A stretch of 7,003 bases of DNA from CAYGAW01 sp964492135 (GTDB taxonomy: Bacteria; Chloroflexota; Anaerolineae; UBA7937; B3-Chlor): the NCBI GenBank assembly GCA_964492135.1, contig CAZBJW010000235.1, forward strand, positions 1 to 7,003. The letters run 5' to 3'. The notes beneath the pieces are model-generated. The model had not been told where the DNA came from. It saw only the letters and a list, made by a program, of their open reading frames with translations, and made no database searches. Both the position numbers and the translations under genes were made by a program. Positions 1-5,724 of this stretch are shown here, piece by piece. How positions within the stretch are numbered: the stretch's first letter is position 1; each line of letters starts with the position of its first letter.

Positions 1-426
1 GCAGGCGGGGCTCATCTTGCCGCATACGATTCAGGATACGTCTCACCGTGGAGAGGCTGATGTGGCTCATTCGATCTAAGAGCAGTGGTGGGGCCTCGAT
101 TTCACACGGTGGGCCAGATGAGAGGCCATCCACACCAGATTGGGCTGGAGGCGTTCTGCGCAGAGATGGTCAAAGCTCTCGGAGATGACCCGCAACGCAT
201 CATCAACTTCAGGTCCATAAGTGCGTCACCGCTGCTTATGGTGGACCTTTCGTTCCAGGCTACCTGACATGAGGCGGATCAGACTCTTGCGAAACAAGCC
301 TGTTATGGCCTCCATCTCATCCAGCAAGCACCCCCGCTCGAACTTGTTCGCTTTGAGATATCGCTTCTTGATCAGTCGGAGATACTTCTTACGTTCGTTC
401 AACGTCATCCTTTCTTCGTCGGGCAT
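1..426 (-). pseudogene. Decayed IS transposase/integrase gene, N-terminal part, cut by the left edge
   Basis: This is the 5' part of a transposase gene on the minus strand, broken twice. The ATG at 426-424 opens 66 codons (start MPDEERMTLNERKKYLRLIK) that stop at an in-frame TGA at 228-226. The same frame continues past the stop with coherent protein (RTYGPEVDDALRVISES, then CAERLQPNLVWMASHLA). At about 100-108 a frameshift is needed: the neighbouring frame resumes with APPLLLDRMSHISLSTVRRI, which looks like a helix-turn-helix DNA-binding segment and is open to position 1. From memory this order (MTLxERxKYL, DEMEAxTGL, RKSLIRLM, TYGPEVDDAL, STVRRIL) matches the N-terminal region of a family of rve-type integrase/transposases common in Chloroflexota and other anaerobes. 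The catalytic DDE domain would lie left of the window and cannot be assessed. A GAGGGG sits just before the ATG. It is almost certainly non-functional as a single protein. The exact IS family is uncertain. Confidence 0.8.
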
Positions 427-457
427 AGTCCCCTCGGTGACCTTATCATTTGAATGA

Positions 458-466
458 ATTATACCA
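458..466 (-). promoter_or_regulatory. Extended -10 element upstream of the broken transposase
   Basis: On the minus strand this reads TGGTATAAT, a perfect TATAAT with the TG motif of an extended -10. It lies about 32 nt upstream of the transposase ATG. No good -35 hexamer is seen at 17 nt, which is common for extended -10 promoters. It was probably the transposase promoter and may still be active, although the gene is broken. Confidence 0.5.
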
Positions 467-485
467 CGTCGGTAACATTAATACG

Positions 486-523
486 TGAGTGAATGCGGTA
501 GTATTATAGATGAGTGAATGCGG
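486..523. repeat. Two 13-bp direct repeats, probable IS end / transposase binding sites
   Basis: TGAGTGAATGCGG occurs at 486-498 and again at 511-523, 25 bp apart from start to start. A weaker relative (TTGAATGAATT) lies at about 450-460. Short spaced repeats just outside the transposase start are typical of subterminal transposase-binding sites, so the right end of the element is probably close to 523-530. The matching left end is outside the window, so neither the terminal inverted repeat nor a target-site duplication can be confirmed. Confidence 0.5.
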
Positions 524-527
524 GTAC

Positions 528-556
528 TTGACCTTGCGACATAACGGTGGTATCCT
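528..556 (+). promoter_or_regulatory. Sigma70-type promoter for the histidine kinase operon
   Basis: TTGACC (528-533) is followed after exactly 17 bp by TATCCT (551-556). These match the -35 and -10 consensus at five of six and four of six positions, with the optimal spacer. Transcription would begin near 563, giving a leader of roughly 54 nt before the kinase GTG start. The -35 begins only 5 bp after the last IS-end-like repeat, so it may lie in or right beside the mobile element remnant. Confidence 0.6.
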
Positions 557-599
557 ATTGAGTTGCTTTCGTCCGTCCCCGCCTCAAGATGGGTTACGT

Positions 600-606
600 A
601 GGAAGG
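600..606 (+). promoter_or_regulatory. Ribosome binding site deciding the kinase GTG start
   Basis: AGGAAGG lies 10 nt upstream of the GTG at 617. The kinase frame has a TAG at 599-601 overlapping this site, so no start further upstream is possible. The first internal ATG (codon 25) has no comparable site, which favours the GTG. Confidence 0.55.
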
Positions 607-616
607 TTGTACAGCC

Positions 617-2947
617 GTGTCGGCCGGAGCAGCCAGGGTAACAGAATACGACGCTGGTGCTACGCGTCCCGACCCAGCTGCGCTCGAAATGGTCTGCAGA
701 TTGGCGGGCGAATCAGCGGACCTGGGAGAGATACTCAAGTTTGCCTTGAGCAAGGTCTCGGACATTCTGGAGGTTGAGATCGCCTACGTTTCCTTGATTG
801 ACCAGGAGACCGGGGAACTTGAGGCTTTCGCGTTTGGGGGAGCATGCGAGGAGATTTCCCGTGAGGCCAGCGGGGTACAGTCAGGACGGGAGCTCGCAGC
901 GCAAGTAGCACGGACGGAACACTTGGTGGTGGACGACATGTCGGTGGCTCCCCGACTGGCCGAACGCTGGGCTGAAGCACCCCAGGTACTGAGCTACGCT
1001 GGTCTCCCTCTGAAGTCAAGCGCCAGAACACTGGGCGTGTTAAGCGTGGCAAGCCGCGAACGCCGACGCTTCACTCCAGGCCATCTGGGCTTCCTCTCGG
1101 CCCTGGCTGGTCAACTGGGTGCCGCCGTCGAGAACTGGCTGCTGCATGAGGAACTGGACAGCTCTCAGTTCCGGCTCCGGGAGCGAGTCAAGGAACTTCG
1201 CATTCTGTACGATGTCAGTCGTGAGGCCCTGGTGTCGCCCGATGTCGATGCTTTTCTGGCGTACGTGGCTCGACGTCTACCAGCTTCGATGCAGTATCAG
1301 AGGGCGGCTGCGGTGATTTTCTGTGAGGTCGAAGGGCGAGAGTACTTGGCTTGGTCAGATAACCTGGATGAGGGCGCGGCCCGGCAGTTACGCATCGTCC
1401 CTGGAGAGGGGACACTGGGCAGGCTTCTCGCTGGTGAGGGAGTGCTCCTGGAGTATGGGATTTCCAGGTTGGACGCCTTCTGGGCCGATTGCGACGTGAA
1501 ATCGATTCTCGCGGTTACGGTAGCAGTGAATGGGGAGAAGGTAGGTTCAGTTGGCGTCTACTACCTGAGTGAGAAGTGGCGTTTTCTTGAAGAGGAGAAG
1601 GATCTCCTTCGTGGCATATCGGAGCAGATTGCTCAGTACCTCACCAGGGATGCCATCGAGCGGGAGAAGCGACTGCGCGGTCAAGAAGTGTCCACCCTCT
1701 TCGAGGTCTCCAAGGCTTTGGCCTCAGTGGTCGAACTGCAAGAGCTGCTGCCTGCCATCAGCGATACCCTGGTTGAGACCCTACAACCGGCTGACGCGGG
1801 AGCCCTCTTGCTGTTCGACCAGACCACAGGGATGCTCACCATCGAGTCCGCTTTTGGCTATGACACGAGAGCTCTGTACAGGATCAGCCTGGGTATCGGA
1901 GAGTCAATGTCCGGCAGAGTGTTCGAGTCTGGGAGACCAGCAGTGTGGGCCACCCCAGAGGAGTCGGCTTCTGCCATGGCCAACATGGCGACCCATAACC
2001 GAGCTCATTTCAAGCAGGCCTCAGGCGGGTTGGACCATCCGAGGAGCGCCATCGGCGTTCCGTTGATCTATCGAGATGAGAAGATGGGCGTGCTGACCCT
2101 GGAGACACTCAGGGCCGAGACGGGGTTGTCGGCTTCGCACCTGCCGTTCCTACAAGCCCTTGCGGAGCTAATAGTCATTAACGTGAATCAGATTCGGCTG
2201 TTGCAGGGGACACAGCAAGCGAGGGCTGCCGAGGAGGCGGATCGTTTGAAGTCGGAGTTGATAGCTGCCCTCGCTCACGACATGCGGACCCCGTTGACCT
2301 CCATTCAGGGCTATGCCTCGGCATTGTTACTCAACGATATCGAGTGGGATGAAGAGTCCAGAGTAAGACATCTGCAGATCATTGACGAGGAGGCCCGCGA
2401 CCTGCACACGATGATTCAGGATCTGCTGGAATCCTCGATCATCGATGCTGGCCTACTTACCATAGACAAGGAGCCCATTCTGGTCCCTCGACTCGTGGAG
2501 GGTCTCGTCAATGAGATGACCCGCCGCACAGCGAAGCACCGGTTCGTGATCGGCTTCCCCTCCGATTTCCCGATAGTGGATGCCGACCCTCGGCGCATCG
2601 AACAGGTGCTGCGCAACCTACTAGACAACGCAGTGAAGTATTCACCGGATGGCGGGCTGGTCGTTGTCAGAGGTCAGATCGCTGGTGACGAGGTAATCGT
2701 GAGCGTGGCAGACAACGGGGCAGGTATCGCACCAGAGCACCTCAACAGACTGTTCGAGAAGTTCTTCCGAGTGAAGTCGCCCCTCGGTGACAAGGTGAGA
2801 GGGTCGGGCTTGGGGCTTCCGGTCTCGCGGACCATAGTGGAGAGCCATGGGGGGAGGATTTGGGCAGAAAGCGAGCTAGGCAAGGGGACCACAATCTACT
2901 TCTCCCTGCCTTGTGAGCAGGTCTACGTCAGAGAAGACGACGATTAG
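617..2947 (+). CDS. Soluble sensor histidine kinase with three GAF domains
   Basis: This is a 776-aa two-component sensor kinase that should autophosphorylate on histidine and pass the phosphate to a response regulator. There is no signal peptide or membrane segment, so it should sense a cytoplasmic signal. Three GAF-like domains can be drawn at about residues 36-176, 200-342 and 370-525, joined by charged, coiled-coil-like helices. A HisKA dimerisation domain follows (about 543-612) with H-box AALAHDMRTPLTSIQGYA and phospho-acceptor His554. The HATPase domain (about 655-768) has N-box LRNLLDNAVKYS (Asn671), G1 box DNGAGI (699-704), F-box LFEKFFR and G2 box GSGLGL (729-734), so all catalytic motifs are present. 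The ligand is unknown: GAF domains bind cyclic nucleotides, haem, Fe-S clusters or small metabolites, and I see no clear cysteine cluster or bilin site. The start is GTG, preceded by AGGAAGG. The likely partner is the OmpR-type regulator encoded after the next gene. The enzyme class is secure; the signal is not. Confidence 0.93.
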   Translation: MSAGAARVTEYDAGATRPDPAALEMVCRLAGESADLGEILKFALSKVSDILEVEIAYVSLIDQETGELEAFAFGGACEEISREASGVQSGRELAAQVARTEHLVVDDMSVAPRLAERWAEAPQVLSYAGLPLKSSARTLGVLSVASRERRRFTPGHLGFLSALAGQLGAAVENWLLHEELDSSQFRLRERVKELRILYDVSREALVSPDVDAFLAYVARRLPASMQYQRAAAVIFCEVEGREYLAWSDNLDEGAARQLRIVPGEGTLGRLLAGEGVLLEYGISRLDAFWADCDVKSILAVTVAVNGEKVGSVGVYYLSEKWRFLEEEKDLLRGISEQIAQYLTRDAIEREKRLRGQEVSTLFEVSKALASVVELQELLPAISDTLVETLQPADAGALLLFDQTTGMLTIESAFGYDTRALYRISLGIGESMSGRVFESGRPAVWATPEESASAMANMATHNRAHFKQASGGLDHPRSAIGVPLIYRDEKMGVLTLETLRAETGLSASHLPFLQALAELIVINVNQIRLLQGTQQARAAEEADRLKSELIAALAHDMRTPLTSIQGYASALLLNDIEWDEESRVRHLQIIDEEARDLHTMIQDLLESSIIDAGLLTIDKEPILVPRLVEGLVNEMTRRTAKHRFVIGFPSDFPIVDADPRRIEQVLRNLLDNAVKYSPDGGLVVVRGQIAGDEVIVSVADNGAGIAPEHLNRLFEKFFRVKSPLGDKVRGSGLGLPVSRTIVESHGGRIWAESELGKGTTIYFSLPCEQVYVREDDD

Positions 2948-2975
2948 CGCCGGTCAATTGGAGTAAGACCAATGT

Positions 2976-2981
2976 AAGGAG
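2976..2981 (+). promoter_or_regulatory. Ribosome binding site of the glutamate dehydrogenase gene
   Basis: AAGGAG sits 8 nt before the ATG at 2990, close to the ideal spacing, and fixes that start. Only 42 nt separate the kinase stop from this gene and no promoter is evident there, which supports co-transcription. Confidence 0.7.
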
Positions 2982-2989
2982 AATGAGGA

Positions 2990-4240
2990 ATGACAGATGA
3001 GCTAAACCCTTTCGAGATCGCGCAACGTCAACTCGACGAGGCAGCGGAAATCCTGGGACTTGACCCGGGGATGCATGCCTTCCTACGCGAGCCGATGCGC
3101 GAGCTACACGTCACGCTGCCAGTGAGGATGGACGACGGCTCTATAAAGGTGTTCAAGGGCTTTCGGGTCCAATACAACGATGCCCGAGGACCGGCCAAAG
3201 GCGGTCTTCGCTTTCACCCAGACGAGACCATCGACACCGTCCGAGCTCTCGCTGCCTGGATGACCTGGAAGACAGCGGTGGTGGACATCCCGCTGGGAGG
3301 TGGCAAAGGGGGCGTTGTCTGCAACCCCAAGGAGATGTCTCAGGCTGAGCTACAAAGACTCAGTCGGGCCTACATCCGGCAGGTAGGCCGCATCCTGGGG
3401 CCCGAGCAGGACGTGCCAGCCCCAGACGTGTACACCAACCCTCAGATCATGGCCTGGATGATGGACGAGTTCTCTGCGATGAAAGGCCACGGAGAACCTG
3501 GGGTGATTACCGGCAAACCTTTAGCCCTGGGGGGGTCCGCCGGACGAATGGACGCCACCGCCCGTGGAGGCATGTATTGCCTGCGCGAGGCGGGCAAGGT
3601 GCTGGGCATGGATTTGAAGGGCGCCACGGCCGCGATACAAGGCTATGGAAACGCTGGCTACTATGCACAAGTCCTTGGCGAGGAGTTGCTCGGATTGAAG
3701 TTTGTCTCCGTTAGCGACTCCAGGGGCGCAATCTGCTGTGAGGACGGCCTAGAGTGCCAGGAGGTCAAGGCCCACAAGGACGAGACTGGTACTTGCGTCG
3801 ACTTGCCCGACACCGTGTCCCTCTCCAACGAGGATCTCTTGGAGATGGATGTCGATGTCTTGATCCCGGCAGCTCTGGAGAACGTGATCACGGCTGAGAA
3901 CGCCGACCGGATTAAGGCTAAGATTGTAGTTGAGCTTGCCAATGGGCCTACTACCCCCGAGGCGGATAGGATCCTGCACAAGAGCGGAGTGTACGTCATC
4001 CCCGACTTCTTGTGTAACGCCGGTGGTGTGGTCGTCTCTTACTTCGAACAGGTCCAGAACGCCATGAACTACTACTGGGAGGTTGAGGAGGTCCATCAGA
4101 AGCTGGATAAGATCATGACGGGGGCTTTCGAGGCCGTTCATGAGACGGCTCAGGCGAAGAAGGTTCACAACCGGTTGGCCGCCTACTTGGTGGCGGTGGC
4201 AAGGGTGGCCGATGCGGTCAGACTGCGTGGTTGGGCCTAG
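2990..4240 (+). CDS. gdhA: Glu/Leu/Phe/Val dehydrogenase family enzyme, probably glutamate dehydrogenase
   Basis: This is a 416-aa amino acid dehydrogenase, most likely converting glutamate to 2-oxoglutarate and ammonia (or the reverse) with NAD(P) in the cytoplasm. Its length matches the 410-430 aa hexameric enzymes of Bacillus and archaeal type. The N-terminal substrate domain has AKGGLRFHP with Lys70, MTWKTA with Lys94, and PLGGGKGG with the expected catalytic Lys106. DVPAPDVYTN follows, with the expected catalytic Asp146, then TGKPLALGGSAGR. The Rossmann domain carries GYGNAG (218-223), and SVSDSRGAI marks the end of the second strand. The later signatures VVELANGPTTPEAD and CNAGGVVVSYFEQVQN are also intact. 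Everything needed for activity appears present. Lys70 and Lys94 fit a glutamate enzyme better than leucine or phenylalanine dehydrogenases, which are shorter and read differently here. Cofactor choice (NAD or NADP) cannot be settled by eye. It lies between the genes of a sensor kinase and a response regulator, an unusual position suggesting shared regulation. Confidence 0.93.
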   Translation: MTDELNPFEIAQRQLDEAAEILGLDPGMHAFLREPMRELHVTLPVRMDDGSIKVFKGFRVQYNDARGPAKGGLRFHPDETIDTVRALAAWMTWKTAVVDIPLGGGKGGVVCNPKEMSQAELQRLSRAYIRQVGRILGPEQDVPAPDVYTNPQIMAWMMDEFSAMKGHGEPGVITGKPLALGGSAGRMDATARGGMYCLREAGKVLGMDLKGATAAIQGYGNAGYYAQVLGEELLGLKFVSVSDSRGAICCEDGLECQEVKAHKDETGTCVDLPDTVSLSNEDLLEMDVDVLIPAALENVITAENADRIKAKIVVELANGPTTPEADRILHKSGVYVIPDFLCNAGGVVVSYFEQVQNAMNYYWEVEEVHQKLDKIMTGAFEAVHETAQAKKVHNRLAAYLVAVARVADAVRLRGWA

Positions 4241-4305
4241 GCGACTTCCTCTGTCGCGGTGAGGCCTTGGTCCGAGGGCTCGATTCTGAGCTGACGGGAA
4301 ATGCA

Positions 4306-5013
4306 GTGAGGAAGGAAACCGTCCTCGTAGTAGACGACGAACCACGTCTCGTACGGCTGGTGCGCGAAATCCTCACCGCTGTAGGCTATGAGGTGATTAG
4401 CGCGAGTGATGGTGACCAGGCACTGGAGATTCTCGCCATCGAGCAACCAGACCTGATGTTACTCGACATCATGCTGCCTGATGGCATGGACGGGTACGAA
4501 GTATGCACGCGGGTGAGGGAGTTCTCGGCCGTGCCCATCATCATGTTGACGGCGAAGACTCGTGAGGTAGATCTGCTTCGCGGCTTCGATGTCGGCGCAG
4601 ATGACTACCTGACCAAGCCCTTCAATGCCAAGGAATTGATCGCCAGAGTCAATGCCGTGTTGCGCCGTAGCAAGTCGCCTGGTCAGCAACCAGTGATTAC
4701 GGCCGACTTGCCATGTGGTGATCTCATTATCAGCTACGCTCGGCGCAGGGTCAGAGTGCGGGGTCAAGAAATCACGCTCACTCCTACGGAGTTCAGGTTA
4801 CTGCAGCAACTGGCACTGAACGCCAACCGCGTAGTATTGCGCGAGGACCTGCTGACCAAGGTCTGGGGGCCTCAATACCGAGACGACGTTGACTACCTGA
4901 GAGCCTATGTGCATCATCTACGGCGCAAGATCGAGGAGGATCCCTCAGAGCCACGTTACGTTGTCACCACTCCAGGTGTAGGGTACATGCTTTCTTGCCC
5001 CCAAGAAGAGTGA
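4306..5013 (+). CDS. OmpR/PhoB-family response regulator
   Basis: This is a 235-aa DNA-binding response regulator. The receiver domain (about residues 4-118) has the acidic pair Asp10-Asp11 in VLVVDDEP, phospho-acceptor Asp54 in LLDIMLPDG, Thr82 in IIMLTAK and Lys104 in YLTKPF, so the switch residues are complete. A linker leads to a C-terminal winged helix (about 135-230) with LTPTEFRLLQQLA, the recognition-helix region DYLRAYVHHLRRKIEEDP and the wing RYVVTTPGVGYML. This layout and length are standard for the OmpR/PhoB/KdpE group of transcription factors. I chose GTG at 4306, which yields the usual MRKETVLVVDDEP start. The frame stays open back to a TTG at 4231 that would overlap the dehydrogenase, but those 25 residues look unlike the family. 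The binding site before the GTG is weak (GGGA at 4296-4299). The gene lies 65 nt after the dehydrogenase, and the kinase two genes upstream is the obvious partner. Its target promoters are unknown. Confidence 0.92.
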   Translation: MRKETVLVVDDEPRLVRLVREILTAVGYEVISASDGDQALEILAIEQPDLMLLDIMLPDGMDGYEVCTRVREFSAVPIIMLTAKTREVDLLRGFDVGADDYLTKPFNAKELIARVNAVLRRSKSPGQQPVITADLPCGDLIISYARRRVRVRGQEITLTPTEFRLLQQLALNANRVVLREDLLTKVWGPQYRDDVDYLRAYVHHLRRKIEEDPSEPRYVVTTPGVGYMLSCPQEE

Positions 5014-5052
5014 CCTTCAAGCTACCCAGGTCCTAGTCCTGGACGTCCCAGC

Positions 5053-5084
5053 GAAAAATCCGTGATTTTTTTCACGGGTTTTTC
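5053..5084 (+). terminator. Strong intrinsic terminator ending the kinase-dehydrogenase-regulator unit
   Basis: GAAAAATCCGTGA pairs with TCACGGGTTTTTC around a loop of six T, giving a 13-bp stem with one G-U pair. The GC-rich core CCGTGA/TCACGG is directly followed by a T-rich tract that continues to about 5090. It lies 40 nt after the regulator stop codon. Because the A tract on the left mirrors the T tract, it could also work on the opposite strand. Confidence 0.85.
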
Positions 5085-5129
5085 ATTTTCTACCCCCCAG
5101 TTTTTATGAGGATTCCACGGTTCTTCCGG

Positions 5130-5135
5130 TACAAT
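5130..5135 (+). promoter_or_regulatory. Possible -10 element of the nuoE-nuoF unit
   Basis: TACAAT matches the TATAAT consensus at five of six positions and lies in the gap between the terminator and the NuoE-like gene. No convincing -35 hexamer is found 16-18 bp upstream, so the promoter may depend on an activator. The response regulator encoded just upstream is one candidate, by inference only. Transcription would start near 5142, leaving a leader of about 88 nt in which I recognise no known riboswitch. Confidence 0.35.
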
Positions 5136-5215
5136 GAAGGTGGTGCGACGTGGCGTGCTGAGAGGGTGTCAAGCCGCAAGTCTCGCGCTCTCGTGCTGTC
5201 CGAGAACGTAGCTGT

Positions 5216-5222
5216 AAGGAGG
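5216..5222 (+). promoter_or_regulatory. Very strong ribosome binding site of the NuoE-like gene
   Basis: AAGGAGG is a full-length Shine-Dalgarno match placed 7 nt before the GTG at 5230. It fixes the start and suggests high translation of the nuoE-nuoF pair. Confidence 0.8.
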
Positions 5223-5229
5223 GGAAAAC

Positions 5230-5721
5230 GTGGATTTCCGACCGACATTTGACGTCACCGACATAGAGGACTTGTTGGACGGCTGGAAAGATGGTGAACA
5301 GAGATCTCTGATGGGACTGCTGGAGGAAGTGCAGGGGAGATATCGGTACCTGCCGCAAGATGCTCTCATTCTCATCAGCGAGAGGATGGGAGTGCCGCTT
5401 AGCCAAACCTACGGGGTAGCCACGTTCTACAATGCTTTCAGTTTGAAGCCCAAGGGTAAGCACGTGATCAGCGTGTGCCTGGGAACGGCCTGCGTAGTCA
5501 GGGGGGCGAGGAAGGTCCTGGAGAGGATCCGCGACAGGCTGGGGATACAGCCGGGTGAGACGACAGAGGACGGTGAGTTCACACTGGAGACGGTGAACTG
5601 CCTGGGCGCGTGTGCCCTGGGGCCGGTAACCGTTGTAGACGGGACATACTCCGGACAGATGAACAGCTCAAAGGCAGATGCCTTGCTCCGTGAAGTGATG
5701 GGTGAAGGCGAACCGGTGTAA
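5230..5721 (+). CDS. nuoE: NuoE-like 24-kDa thioredoxin-fold [2Fe-2S] subunit
   Basis: This is a 163-aa subunit of an NAD(H)-dependent electron-transfer module, of the NuoE / HydC / HndA family. It should carry one [2Fe-2S] cluster and pair with the flavoprotein encoded next. The N-terminal helical part (about 18-70) has the family pattern LLEEVQGRYRYLP and YGVATFYNAFSLKPKG. The C-terminal thioredoxin-like domain holds the four cluster ligands as C-x4-C and C-x3-C: Cys83 and Cys88 in VCLGTACVV, Cys124 and Cys128 in NCLGACALGP. Its length is normal for the stand-alone bacterial form. The start is GTG behind a strong AAGGAGG. It is cytoplasmic, with no signal peptide or membrane segment. No nuoA-D genes precede it, which argues against an ordinary 14-gene complex I operon. 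A soluble hydrogenase, formate dehydrogenase or other bifurcating complex is more likely, and the symbol denotes the family only. Confidence 0.93.
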   Translation: MDFRPTFDVTDIEDLLDGWKDGEQRSLMGLLEEVQGRYRYLPQDALILISERMGVPLSQTYGVATFYNAFSLKPKGKHVISVCLGTACVVRGARKVLERIRDRLGIQPGETTEDGEFTLETVNCLGACALGPVTVVDGTYSGQMNSSKADALLREVMGEGEPV

Positions 5722-5724
5722 CTG

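Noticed and set aside
226..228. In-frame TGA in the transposase as possible recoding (selenocysteine or tryptophan).
   Set aside because: A second lesion, a frameshift at about 100-108, follows in the same gene. Decay explains both, and the intact genes use tgg for Trp and end at ordinary stops.
85..457. Two short + strand open frames (85-267 and 221-457) opposite the transposase.
   Set aside because: They are antisense to the coherent transposase reading and have no family resemblance or ribosome binding site.
4231..4305. N-terminal extension of the response regulator from TTG 4231, overlapping the dehydrogenase stop.
   Set aside because: The extra 25 residues do not resemble a receiver domain, no ribosome binding site precedes the TTG, and the GTG at 4306 gives the normal family start.
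3749..4345. A 198-codon minus-strand open frame across the dehydrogenase.
   Set aside because: It is a shadow of a gene whose catalytic motifs are complete on the + strand. Its translation looks compositionally random and it has no ribosome binding site.
5026..5048. CCAGG/CCTGG and the GGACGTCC palindrome after the regulator stop, as a second terminator or operator.
   Set aside because: The stems are short and overlapping with no following T tract. The real terminator is just downstream at 5053-5084.
5150..5215. CTGAGAGGGTGTC in the nuoE leader resembles the CTGAGA box of a TPP riboswitch.
   Set aside because: The other conserved TPP elements (the CTGATC-type and GCCAGCG-type segments) are missing, and the downstream genes have no thiamine link.
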